In this document: in pieces, positions 1 to 6,499 of the stretch
Numbering within the stretch: position 1 is the stretch's first letter
Layout of the letters: every line of letters begins with the position of its first letter
Assembly: GCA_003158505.1 (NCBI GenBank)
Contig: PMJK01000010.1
Location: 24,772-35,570, forward strand
Length of the DNA stretch: 10,799 nt
Direction: 5' to 3'
Origin: Holophagaceae bacterium
GTDB taxonomy: Bacteria; Acidobacteriota; Holophagae; Holophagales; Holophagaceae
Position numbers and translations under genes: made by a program
The notes under the pieces: model-generated
What the model was told of the DNA's origin: nothing
Database searches by the model: none
Seen by the model: the letters and a program-made list of their open reading frames with translations, nothing else

Positions 1-24
1 GGGAGCCCAGCCAAGGAGGCAGAG

Positions 25-93
25 ATGCCGAGGAAGGGACGCAGCGAGGAGCAGATCGTCTTCGAGTTGAAGCAGGTGGAGACTGAAGACTGA
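25..93 (+). pseudogene. Remnant of IS3-family transposase OrfA (N-terminal 22 codons)
   Basis: A short reading frame begins at an ATG with a strong ribosome site (AAGGAGG at 13-19, 5-nt spacer). It encodes MPRKGRSEEQIVFELKQVE and then three more residues before TGA. The pattern (basic start, S/T-E-E-Q-I, L-K-x-x-E) is the usual opening of the helix-turn-helix OrfA of IS3-family elements, whose full length is about 90-100 residues. Similarity stops at about codon 19, where the 7-bp tandem repeat begins and supplies the stop codon. This looks like the 5' scar of a decayed insertion sequence. No OrfB and no terminal inverted repeat can be seen; any left end would lie outside the window. A chance short ORF is possible, but the motif together with the good ribosome site makes a remnant more likely. 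Confidence 0.5.
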
Positions 94-101
94 GGACTGA
101 A
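81..101. repeat. 7-bp tandem repeat, three copies of GACTGAR
   Basis: Three head-to-tail units, GACTGAA, GACTGAG and GACTGAA, fill the end of the OrfA remnant and the spacer before moaE. Because the unit is not a multiple of three and contains TGA, it ends the remnant reading frame. The 9-mer CTGAGGACT within it (90-98) recurs at 4323-4331 in another intergenic repeat, so a degenerate intergenic repeat family is possible. Confidence 0.75.
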
Positions 102-109
102 GCCTGCCC

Positions 110-544
110 CTACATCTGGAACCGATGCGTACATTCCACCCAGCTCTCCGACCCGTCGCGATACTTCTCCCGCTTCCAGATGGGCACGTGCTGTTTGATC
201 TCGTCCATGATCCAGGCGGCGGCCTGGAAGCTTCCGGCGCGGTGGGCGCTGCTGGTGGCGACTAGAACAGCGGCTTCGGTGAGGGGCACCACGCCGACGC
301 GGTGGTGGACGGCACAGCGGGTGAGGCCGTAGCGCTCGATGGCCTTCTCCCGCAGGAGGCCCAGTTCCTTCTCGGCCATGGGCACGTAGGCCTCGTAGGC
401 CAGTTCCAGCACGGGTCGGCCTTCGTGATGGTCCCGGGCCCGGCCCTCGAAGAGAACGAGGGCGCCGGCATGGGAGTCCTCCATGACACTTCGTAAAGCC
501 ATCGCGTCCAGAGGCGCTTCCTGAACCGCTATCCAGGGAATCAT
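110..544 (-). CDS. moaE: Molybdopterin synthase catalytic (large) subunit MoaE
   Basis: This 144-residue protein has the normal MoaE length and its full set of motifs: GALVLFEGRARDH near residues 26-39, TSSAHR at 97-102 and the C-terminal PIWKRE at 121-126. By family knowledge, MoaE with thiocarboxylated MoaD puts two sulfurs into precursor Z to make molybdopterin in the cytoplasm. Lys117 and Lys124 correspond to the two lysines required in E. coli MoaE, and His101-Arg102 to the substrate-binding pair, so the enzyme looks active. I chose the ATG at 544 because GGAG lies about 8 nt upstream; an in-frame ATG at 571 would add nine poorly conserved residues without a good ribosome site. No moaD or other molybdenum-cofactor gene is in view. 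It diverges from lat across 54 bp. Confidence 0.95.
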   Translation of the reverse strand: MIPWIAVQEAPLDAMALRSVMEDSHAGALVLFEGRARDHHEGRPVLELAYEAYVPMAEKELGLLREKAIERYGLTRCAVHHRVGVVPLTEAAVLVATSSAHRAGSFQAAAWIMDEIKQHVPIWKREKYRDGSESWVECTHRFQM

Positions 545-598
545 GCGGGTCTCCGCTGCAGTGCCAACCATACACTGAACTGATTTCCGGGGTCTGCC

Positions 599-1939
599 AT
601 GACCAGTCCGCATATCGATCCGAATGTCGTCTTCGACACCCTCGGCCGCCACATGCTGGTGGACGGTTTCCACCTGGTCATGGATCTGGAAAAGTCCCAT
701 GGCTCCTGGATCGTGGATGCCAGGGACGGCCGCAGGTACCTGGATTTCTACACTTTTTTCGCCACCGCGCCCCTGGGCCACAACCATCCCCGCCTGCGGG
801 AGGCCTCCTTCGTGCAGCGCCTGGGCGAGGTCGCCGTCCACAAGCCCGCCAATTCGGACATCTACACCACGGCCCTGACGGAATGGGTGGAGGCCTTCGG
901 CACTCACGTGGCGCCGGACGATCTGCCCCACCTGTTCTGGATCGATGGCGGCGCCCTGGCAGTGGAGAACGCCCTCAAGGCCGCCTTCGACTGGAAGGTG
1001 CGGAAGAACCTGGCGGCGGGCAAGGGCGAAAAGGGTTCCCAGGTGATCCACTTCCGCGAGGCTTTCCATGGGCGCACGGGCTACACCCTGAGCCTCACGA
1101 ACACGGCCGATCCCCGCAAGCACCAATACTTCCCCAAGTTCCCCTGGCCTCGGGTGCCGAACCCCAAGCTGGAGTTCCCCGTGGACACCGCTAAGACGGA
1201 GGCCGCCGAGGCGGAAGCCATCGCTGCCATCGAAGCCGCCATCGCCCGGGACCCCGACGACATCGCCTGCCTCATCGTGGAACCCATCCAGGGCGAGGGC
1301 GGCGACAACCACTTCCGCGGCGAATTCCTCCGCACCCTGCGGGTCCTGGCGGATCGTCATGATTTCCTGCTGATCTTCGACGAAGTGCAAACAGGTTTTG
1401 GTGCCACAGGCAAGTGGTGGGCCCACCAGTGGTTTGACGTGCAGCCCGACATCCTCGCCTTCGGCAAGAAGAGCCAGACCTGCGGCATCGCCGCTAGCAG
1501 GCGCCTGGACGAGGTGGATGGCGTGTTCAAGGTGCCCAGCCGCATCAGCAGCACCTGGGGCGGCAATCTGGTGGACATGGTGCGCGGCACGCGCATCATC
1601 GAGGTCATCCGGGAGGAAAACCTGCTGGACCACGGCGTGCAGCAGGGCGAGCGCCTGCTCAAGGGCCTGCAGGAGATCCACCGGGACTTCCCCGAGTTCA
1701 CCTCCAATCCCCGTGGCCGCGGCCTCTTCTGCGCTTTGGATCTCGCCACGCCTGAGCTGCGCAATGCCGTGGTGGCCAAGGGGCATCAGCTGGGCATGAT
1801 GATCCTCTCCACCGGGGTGCAGGGCCTGCGCTTCCGCCCCGCCATGAACCTCACGACCGAGGATCTGGATCTGGGCGTGGAACTGCTCCGCAAGGCGGTG
1901 GCCGAAGTCGCGGCCATTTCGCCTACCCTGGTGGGATGA
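599..1939 (+). CDS. lat: L-lysine 6-transaminase (lysine epsilon-aminotransferase)
   Basis: This 446-residue class-III PLP aminotransferase has a sequence typical of Lat. Lat moves the epsilon-amino group of lysine to 2-oxoglutarate, giving aminoadipate semialdehyde (which cyclises to piperideine-6-carboxylate) and glutamate. Visible features are an N-terminal VDGFHLVMDLEKSHG segment (21-35), EPIQGEGGD (228-236), FDEVQTGFGATG (260-271) and FGKK (288-291). Lys290 is the likely Schiff-base lysine, Asp261 should contact the pyridine nitrogen, and Glu233 matches the glutamate gate of Mycobacterium Lat by spacing from the lysine. The start at 599 fits the family; its ribosome site (CCGGGG region) is weak. 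The gene overlaps rnhA by ATGA. The usual next enzyme, a semialdehyde dehydrogenase, is not in the window, so a role in lysine catabolism, aminoadipate supply or stress cannot be chosen. Other omega-aminotransferases are less likely. Confidence 0.9.
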   Translation: MTSPHIDPNVVFDTLGRHMLVDGFHLVMDLEKSHGSWIVDARDGRRYLDFYTFFATAPLGHNHPRLREASFVQRLGEVAVHKPANSDIYTTALTEWVEAFGTHVAPDDLPHLFWIDGGALAVENALKAAFDWKVRKNLAAGKGEKGSQVIHFREAFHGRTGYTLSLTNTADPRKHQYFPKFPWPRVPNPKLEFPVDTAKTEAAEAEAIAAIEAAIARDPDDIACLIVEPIQGEGGDNHFRGEFLRTLRVLADRHDFLLIFDEVQTGFGATGKWWAHQWFDVQPDILAFGKKSQTCGIAASRRLDEVDGVFKVPSRISSTWGGNLVDMVRGTRIIEVIREENLLDHGVQQGERLLKGLQEIHRDFPEFTSNPRGRGLFCALDLATPELRNAVVAKGHQLGMMILSTGVQGLRFRPAMNLTTEDLDLGVELLRKAVAEVAAISPTLVG

Positions 1940-2376
1940 AGATCGAGCTCTACTGCGATGGCGCGTGCCTAGGAAACCCCGGACCGGGAGGGTGGGGTTT
2001 CCTTTTGAGGGTGCGCTTGGCCACGGGCATCCAAGAGAAAGAGGGCTCGGGCCCCGAGGCTGACACCACCAACAACCGCATGGAGCTGATGGCCGCCATC
2101 CGGGGTCTGGAGGGCCTCAGCAAATCCTGCGAAGTGCTGCTGCGGAGCGACAGCCAGTACGTGGTCAAGGGCATCCAGTCCTGGCTGAAGGATTGGAAGC
2201 GGCGTGGCTGGAAGAAGGCGGACGGCAAGCCTGTGTTGAACGCAGACCTCTGGCAAGCCCTGGATGCACAGCTCCTGCGGCATCAAGTCGAAGCGCGCTG
2301 GGTGAAGGGCCATGCGGGCCACCCAGAGAACGAACGCGTGGATCGCCTCGCCAATGCGGCGGCGCAGTTGGCATGA
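1936..2376 (+). CDS. rnhA: Ribonuclease HI
   Basis: This 146-residue single-domain RNase HI cleaves the RNA strand of RNA-DNA hybrids (R-loops, primer remnants) in the cytoplasm. The complete catalytic set is present: Asp8 in YCDGACLGNPGPGG, Glu50 in NNRMEL, Asp72 in RSDSQYV, His126 in KGHAGHPENE and Asp136 in RVDRLAN. The basic protrusion (WLKDWKRRGWKK, 83-94) used for substrate handling is also kept. The start codon overlaps the stop of lat as ATGA, so translation is probably coupled. A GC-rich hairpin follows the stop codon by 4 nt. RNase HI is unrelated to lysine metabolism, so the pairing probably reflects shared expression only. Confidence 0.97.
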   Translation: MKIELYCDGACLGNPGPGGWGFLLRVRLATGIQEKEGSGPEADTTNNRMELMAAIRGLEGLSKSCEVLLRSDSQYVVKGIQSWLKDWKRRGWKKADGKPVLNADLWQALDAQLLRHQVEARWVKGHAGHPENERVDRLANAAAQLA

Positions 2377-2380
2377 AAGA

Positions 2381-2400
2381 GGCCCCCTCGCAGGGGGGCC
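2381..2400. terminator. GC-rich hairpin between convergent rnhA and pseudokinase genes
   Basis: GGCCCCC (2381-2387) pairs perfectly with GGGGGCC (2394-2400) around a 6-nt loop. It sits 4 bp after rnhA and 21 bp from the end of the convergent minus-strand gene. In the minus direction the stem is followed by TCTTTC, a modest U-rich tract; in the plus direction the run CATCTCAAAAAA is not U-rich. It therefore looks like a better terminator for the minus-strand gene, possibly working both ways. Confidence 0.65.
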
Positions 2401-2421
2401 CATCTCAAAAAACGGTTTGGT

Positions 2422-4239
2422 TCAGTTCTGCTTCTTGAAATTGTAGACGAGCTCTGGCGTCCACCCACGCACCGGCTTGCCATCGCGAGTGGCCGGACTG
2501 AACGTGGACCTGTTGGCGGCTTCGACGGCAGCCTCGTCGAACCCAGCGGCGCCACCCACACCTTCGATCAAGGAGACCTTGAGCACCTGCCCGCGTTCAC
2601 CCACAAAGACCTTCAAGCGCACCCTTTGATCCTGGTTGGTTCCGGAGTGTAACTGGATCGCACGCTGAGGATAGGCAGGTTGAGCCTGCGTCAAGATGCG
2701 GGCAGGTTCGTTGGTGGGAGCGACATCAGAGCCGGTCGACTGCGGAGCAACGGGCACAGGCACGACCGCCGGTTTCGGCGGTTCTGGCATGGACTGCTGG
2801 GGCCTGGGAATCTCCGTGACCTGTGGCGGCGGAGTCACTGCGGGCTTGCTTGCCGAGGCCCGCCTCTGCTCGTTCAGCCTCTGCTCGTTCAGCTTCTGGT
2901 CGGCAAGCTTCTGTGCGGCAGCCTTCTGCTGACGTTCCAGATCCAGCTTGCGTAGTTTCGACTCCTCCAGCTGCTTCTCGATCTTCAGCTTCTCCTCGGC
3001 GGACTTGGTTTCAGTCAGCTGTTTCTGAAGCTGGGCGGTCTTTTCGCTTTGGGCCTTGGACTTGGCGTCCACGTCAGCTTTCTGCTGTTCCATCTGCGTT
3101 TTCAGGAGTTGCAACTCCGCCATCTGCTTCTGGAGGGCCGGGTCTTCCTTGGGGCGGCCGAAGTAGAGGTACCCCAGCCCCAAGATCACCACAGCCGCGA
3201 CGAGCCCCCCGCCCATGAGCAGGAGGGGACTCTTTTGGCTCGGTGGCGCTTCAGCGACGCCGTCCATGTGATCCACGCGGGTGGCCCCGCTGCGCATGCT
3301 TTCCCCGGCGGCTGTGTAAGCGAGGTAGTTGTCGCCCTCCTCCGCCTTCATGGCGGTGACGTCCCGGTCGTTCTCCTCCCGGAACAGGGTGTGCATGAAG
3401 AAGGCCATGTTGAACGTGGTGGGACTGTACTCACCCTCGTAGAGCACGCGCTCGAGCTCCGTGTGGAAGCCTTCCACTGTGAGGAAGGGCTGGCGACCCA
3501 GCAGCAGTCGGCCCAGCAAGGCGCGGATCTCCGCGGGGAAGGGGACCTCCTCCTGGGCGGCCTTGAGGGTGGCCCGGTCCAGCACCGCCTGGAGGTTACC
3601 TCCCACTGGCAGGCTTTCAAAGGTGAGGAGCTCGTATAACACGGCACCCACGGCGAAAAGATCCTGCTGGAGGGGATCTTTGTCTGTCCCCTGCAGGTAG
3701 GGCGCCAGTTTCTTCATGGCGGAGGGCGCCTTGGCCAACATGCTCCTGACCAGCGAGGCAAAGGGCGCATCCACGAGTTGAGTGGCTCCTTCGAAGCTCA
3801 CCCACACGCTATGGGGACTGAGTATGCCGTGACTGACCCCCTTGGCCTGCATCTGCACGATGCCCTGGGCCACACCCTGGATCACGGTAAGGGCATGATC
3901 CACACCGAAGGGGATCTGTTCCTGCTTGGCCTTGTCGATGAGCTGCGCGAGGCTGCGGCCAGGTACATAGTCCCAGGCGACATGCGGCGTCTTCCCGCTT
4001 TCGATCCGGTAACCCAATCCGAAGATCCTTGCGCCGCCCAATAGAGGCACCACCCGGCCCGCCTCGGCCAGTCGGGTGTTCAAGCCCGCCTGGAACAGCT
4101 CCTCGGAAAAGGTACGCACCAGTACATGGCGTTCGAAGCTGCTGCCAGCGATGACGACCGCGCGATGTACGGCGCCAAAGGGATCACTAGCCAGCTCTGA
4201 AGCCAGCAGGTAGGACCCGAGGCGAGTGTAGGTGCCCAT
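2422..4239 (-). CDS. Pseudokinase / transmembrane / coiled-coil / TonB C-terminal domain fusion protein
   Basis: This 605-residue protein starts at the ATG at 4239, preceded by AGGAG and a 6-nt spacer; an upstream in-frame TTG at 4245 touches that ribosome site and is rejected. Domains in order: protein-kinase-like (about 6-266), linker, one membrane helix (about 339-360), charged Gln/Glu/Lys-rich coiled coil (about 366-460), Pro-rich stretch (468-500) and a TonB C-terminal domain (about 516-603; opens QPAYPQRAI, has GFDEAAVEAA near 566-575 and FSPATRDGKPV near 580-590). The kinase part keeps the fold pattern but not catalysis: the HRDLKPxN loop reads HGILSPHS (137-144), the VAIK lysine position is Arg42 (VLVRTF), and DFG reads DAP (157-159). 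I infer a cytoplasmic pseudokinase sensor or scaffold linked to a periplasmic arm ending in a TonB-like domain. No ExbB/ExbD or receptor gene is nearby. Its specific role is unknown. Confidence 0.85.
   Translation of the reverse strand: MGTYTRLGSYLLASELASDPFGAVHRAVVIAGSSFERHVLVRTFSEELFQAGLNTRLAEAGRVVPLLGGARIFGLGYRIESGKTPHVAWDYVPGRSLAQLIDKAKQEQIPFGVDHALTVIQGVAQGIVQMQAKGVSHGILSPHSVWVSFEGATQLVDAPFASLVRSMLAKAPSAMKKLAPYLQGTDKDPLQQDLFAVGAVLYELLTFESLPVGGNLQAVLDRATLKAAQEEVPFPAEIRALLGRLLLGRQPFLTVEGFHTELERVLYEGEYSPTTFNMAFFMHTLFREENDRDVTAMKAEEGDNYLAYTAAGESMRSGATRVDHMDGVAEAPPSQKSPLLLMGGGLVAAVVILGLGYLYFGRPKEDPALQKQMAELQLLKTQMEQQKADVDAKSKAQSEKTAQLQKQLTETKSAEEKLKIEKQLEESKLRKLDLERQQKAAAQKLADQKLNEQRLNEQRRASASKPAVTPPPQVTEIPRPQQSMPEPPKPAVVPVPVAPQSTGSDVAPTNEPARILTQAQPAYPQRAIQLHSGTNQDQRVRLKVFVGERGQVLKVSLIEGVGGAAGFDEAAVEAANRSTFSPATRDGKPVRGWTPELVYNFKKQN
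2862..2921 (-). repeat. 15-bp tandem repeat coding for the coiled-coil end
   Basis: Two perfect 15-bp units (2862-2876 and 2877-2891) are followed by two degenerate ones (2892-2906 and 2907-2921). They encode LNEQR-LNEQR (residues 450-459), preceded by LADQK, in the coiled coil of the pseudokinase-TonB protein. The perfect copies suggest recent slippage, so the periplasmic arm may vary in length between strains. Confidence 0.7.
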
Positions 4240-4245
4240 GTCCAA

Positions 4246-4250
4246 CTCCT
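4246..4250 (-). promoter_or_regulatory. Ribosome binding site that fixes the pseudokinase start
   Basis: On the minus strand AGGAG ends 6 nt before the ATG at 4239 but directly abuts the alternative TTG at 4245. Only the ATG has workable spacing. Confidence 0.75.
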
Positions 4251-4302
4251 AAGTTAATGCTTGGAAAGATATCCCGAAAGTCGTGATTCGCCTAGCGCAT
4301 CA

Positions 4303-4345
4303 TCCTAAGGACTCGTATCGTCCTGAGGACTCCGTACCCTGAGAT
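4303..4345. promoter_or_regulatory. Short palindromic repeat array upstream of the pseudokinase gene
   Basis: Two near-identical units, TCCTAAGGACTCGTA (4303-4317) and TCCTGAGGACTCCGTA (4321-4336), are followed by a weaker third, CCCTGAGAT (4337-4345). Each full unit carries a TCCTnAGGA palindrome, extended to GTCCTGAGGAC at 4320-4330. The two full units are 18 bp apart and the third starts 16 bp later. They occupy the 106-bp gap between the secreted-protein gene and the pseudokinase gene, 64-106 bp upstream of the latter's ATG. They could be operator sites for a dimeric regulator. As RNA, the two full units could also pair with each other (8 of 9 bp, 9-nt loop). No U-tract follows, so a simple terminator is less likely. 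No convincing promoter boxes were found. Confidence 0.45.
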
Positions 4346-5017
4346 TTAGGGTTCCGCCAAGGTTTCCCACTGATGTCCAGCGGATCGCCAGAGCAGGATC
4401 CAGAGATTGGCGGTGGCATGGACACCGTTGGAGAAAGCCAGCTGCATCTGGGCGAAAGGAAGAGATAGATCGTCCCAGGGCACAATCCGCCGACCTGTGC
4501 CTTCGTCGAAGCATTCTCGCAGACGTCTGTTGCGTTCCTGTTTGATGGCCAGCAGTCGACGAAGGGGGGGACCGGGGTCCAGGCCCCCGGTGGCGGCCCA
4601 GTAGGGCTCCTGGGTCACCAACAGATGGGCCAGGTGTTCGTCGGCGTAGACCTCGAAATGCTCGCGAAGGGGGCTCACACCTTCCATGGCCGACGGATCC
4701 GTCAGCAGTTGGACCTGGTGCGCCAGCACCCCGAGATCCCGGACGATCTCCTCGGGGCGGCGGTGCTCCTCACTGAGACGCAAAACCGTGCGGAACTGGG
4801 CTTCGACCTGTTCTACCGTGGGGGGCTGGTCATTGGCCACACCGCGAGCACCCTTAAGCAGGGCCTCCGGGTAGGCCCTGAGAAAAGCCGCCATGCCGCG
4901 CGGCAACAGGCGGATGGCCTTGGCTGTCTGCGCCTCGTGGACTTTCGGAGACCAGGCCCACGCCGGACAGCAGGCCAGAAGCAGTGCCAGTGCTGGGCGA
5001 AAGGGGAAGTGGATCAA
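4346..5017 (-). CDS. Small secreted protein, possibly zinc-dependent phospholipase C/S1-P1 nuclease-like
   Basis: This is a 223-residue protein with a Sec signal peptide (basic Arg7, hydrophobic ALALLLACCPAWA), probably cut after Ala21. The mature chain would begin WSPKVHEAQTAKAI. In zinc-dependent phospholipase C and S1/P1 nucleases the mature N-terminal Trp is itself a zinc ligand and the nucleases have W-x4-H; Trp22 and His27 reproduce this. Asp63 lies near the position of the next family ligand, and LAHQVQLLTD (98-107) and HFEVYADEH (120-128) resemble later His/Asp clusters, but the spacing does not match cleanly. The mature chain (about 202 residues) is shorter than classical members, so activity is uncertain. 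The start is TTG at 5017, overlapping the upstream regulator's stop as TTGA, with GGGAG at 5027-5023 spaced 5 nt. Translational coupling to the NtrC-like gene is likely. The function call is an inference. Confidence 0.6.
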   Translation of the reverse strand: MIHFPFRPALALLLACCPAWAWSPKVHEAQTAKAIRLLPRGMAAFLRAYPEALLKGARGVANDQPPTVEQVEAQFRTVLRLSEEHRRPEEIVRDLGVLAHQVQLLTDPSAMEGVSPLREHFEVYADEHLAHLLVTQEPYWAATGGLDPGPPLRRLLAIKQERNRRLRECFDEGTGRRIVPWDDLSLPFAQMQLAFSNGVHATANLWILLWRSAGHQWETLAEP

Positions 5018-6426
5018 GGTTGCTCCCGAGCCAGCGTGGATTCTGCCTCGCCCGTGGGATCCGTCGGAATGCCCAAGGAGCGCAACCGGTGCAGCAGCGT
5101 GGTCCGGCGCATGCCGAGGCGCCGTGCCGATTCGCTCTTGTTCCAGCCTGTGGCTTGAAGGGATTCCAGGATCAGATGGCGCTCCAGGTCCTCTAGGAAC
5201 CGGCCCAGGTCCTGGTGTTGGGGAAGCCTTGGGAAGGCCACGGAAGGCAGGGCGCCGGCAATGGATGCGGGAAGATCCTGGAGCAGGAGCCGTTCGGGAT
5301 CGGACCCCAGGGCCATGGCCCGCTCCACGGCATTCTCCAGCTCACGCACATTGCCCGGCCATCCGTAGGCCTCCAGCGCCTGCAAGGCAGCGGGCTCCAC
5401 CTGCTTCAGAGGAAGGCCCAACTCCCGCGAAAACTTTCGCGCGAAGTGCGCCATCAGGACGGAAATATCCTGGGGATGCTCCTTTAGGGGGTGAAGTTGT
5501 ACAGGGATCACATTCAGGCGGTAGAAGAGATCTTCACGGAACCGTTTCTGCTCCACGAGGCTGCCAAGATCTTCGTTCGTGGCAGCCAGCAGGCGGAAGT
5601 CAGCCTTCACGGTCCGCGTCGATCCCAGCGGTGTGAACTCACGTTCCTGGATGACGCGCAACAGCTTCACCTGGAGGTTCATGGGCATGGTGCCGATCTC
5701 GTCCAGGAAGAGGGTTCCCCCTTCAGCCTGCTGGAGCCGTCCGGGCCGGTCCGTGCGGGCATCCGTATAAGCCCCGCGCACATGCCCAAAGAGTTCATCC
5801 TCCAGCAGATTCTCCGGGATGGCCCCACAGTGGATGGCCACGAAGGGCCCCTGGGCCCGCAGGCTCCACTGATGGATGGCCTTGGCTGCCAGCTCCTTAC
5901 CGGTGCCAGAAGGGCCTGTGATGAGGACCGTGGATGGTGAAGGCGCCACCCGGCGAAGCAGGGTCTGGAGGTGCTGCCAGGTGTCAGAACGTCCCACCAT
6001 CTTGGGTCCCGGTGTCTGTCCCTGGATCTGTTCCTTCAGCCGCTTGTTTTCCTGATTCAATTGCGATTTTTCGATGGCACGCAGGAGGGTGTGTTCCAGT
6101 TCTTCCGTGCGGAAGGGTTTGGGTATGTAGTCATAGATGCCCATCTTCACAGCCTGAAGGGCCGTTTCCACCGAGGTGGACCCAGACAGTACCACCACCA
6201 CCGTGTCGGGTTTGGCCAGGGCTTGGCGGGCCAGCTCCAGACCGCTTAGATCCGGCAGCATCAGGTCCACTACGGCCAGGTCGAAATGCTCGCCACGAAG
6301 GAACTGGGACCCGCGTAAGCCGGAGCCTGTTCCGACCACTTCGTGGCCATGCCGGGACAGGAGCGTACCCACCACCTCAAGGATGGTAGGGTCGTCGTCC
6401 ACCAGCAGGACTCGAGCCGAGTTCAT
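5014..6426 (-). CDS. NtrC-family sigma-54-dependent response regulator
   Basis: This 470-residue protein has the full three-domain plan. The receiver (1-120) has acidic Asp10-Asp12, phospho-acceptor Asp54 in VVDLMLPD, and Lys103 in KPF. The AAA+ domain (about 143-372) has Walker A GPSGTGKE (171-178), Walker B GGTLFLDEIG (236-245), FREDLFYRLNV (296-306) carrying likely arginine fingers, and WPGNVREL. The C-terminal Fis-type helix-turn-helix (about 427-450) contains SESARRLGMRRTTL. It should bind enhancer-like DNA and drive open-complex formation by sigma-54 RNA polymerase when phosphorylated. The sigma-54 contact loop reads GAYTDA (218-223) rather than GAFTGA; Tyr for Phe is conservative, Asp for Gly is less so. 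No sensor kinase is adjacent and no clear -24/-12 promoter was found in the window, so its targets are unknown. Its gene is coupled to the secreted-protein gene and diverges from comEC. Confidence 0.95.
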   Translation of the reverse strand: MNSARVLLVDDDPTILEVVGTLLSRHGHEVVGTGSGLRGSQFLRGEHFDLAVVDLMLPDLSGLELARQALAKPDTVVVVLSGSTSVETALQAVKMGIYDYIPKPFRTEELEHTLLRAIEKSQLNQENKRLKEQIQGQTPGPKMVGRSDTWQHLQTLLRRVAPSPSTVLITGPSGTGKELAAKAIHQWSLRAQGPFVAIHCGAIPENLLEDELFGHVRGAYTDARTDRPGRLQQAEGGTLFLDEIGTMPMNLQVKLLRVIQEREFTPLGSTRTVKADFRLLAATNEDLGSLVEQKRFREDLFYRLNVIPVQLHPLKEHPQDISVLMAHFARKFSRELGLPLKQVEPAALQALEAYGWPGNVRELENAVERAMALGSDPERLLLQDLPASIAGALPSVAFPRLPQHQDLGRFLEDLERHLILESLQATGWNKSESARRLGMRRTTLLHRLRSLGIPTDPTGEAESTLAREQP

Positions 6427-6451
6427 GCCTTAGAGTCCTGGGTTGGAAGCA

Positions 6452-6473
6452 CCCTGTCAAGGTTTGGACAGGG
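6452..6473. promoter_or_regulatory. Perfect inverted repeat in the regulator/comEC divergent region
   Basis: CCCTGTC (6452-6458) and GACAGGG (6467-6473) form a perfect 7-bp inverted repeat with an 8-bp centre. It lies in the 73-bp gap between the divergent starts of the NtrC-like gene (6426) and comEC (6500). On the minus strand the repeat contains TTGACA (6460-6455), a perfect sigma-70 -35 hexamer for the regulator gene, though no good -10 lies at 16-18 bp. The dyad has the size and symmetry of a dimer operator and could serve both genes. An RNA hairpin in a comEC leader is the alternative. Confidence 0.4.
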
Positions 6474-6499
6474 CGAATCAAGGTAGACTTTGGTCCACC

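Noticed and set aside
545..570. Possible sigma-54 promoter (TTGGCAC on the minus strand) before moaE
   Set aside because: The -12 TTGC element is missing at the required spacing; the match is only to the -24 half.
545..1786. Long upstream extension of the moaE frame, antisense to lat
   Set aside because: The frame stays open by codon bias only. MoaE similarity begins at the ATG at 544, and lat on the other strand is complete with active-site residues.
4240..4245. TTG start two codons upstream of the pseudokinase ATG
   Set aside because: The TTG directly abuts the AGGAG ribosome site, leaving no spacer; the ATG at 4239 has a 6-nt spacer.
6443..6499. TTG start for comEC, adding 19 residues
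   Set aside because: The added residues are atypical, no ribosome site precedes it, and the inverted repeat would fall inside the gene.
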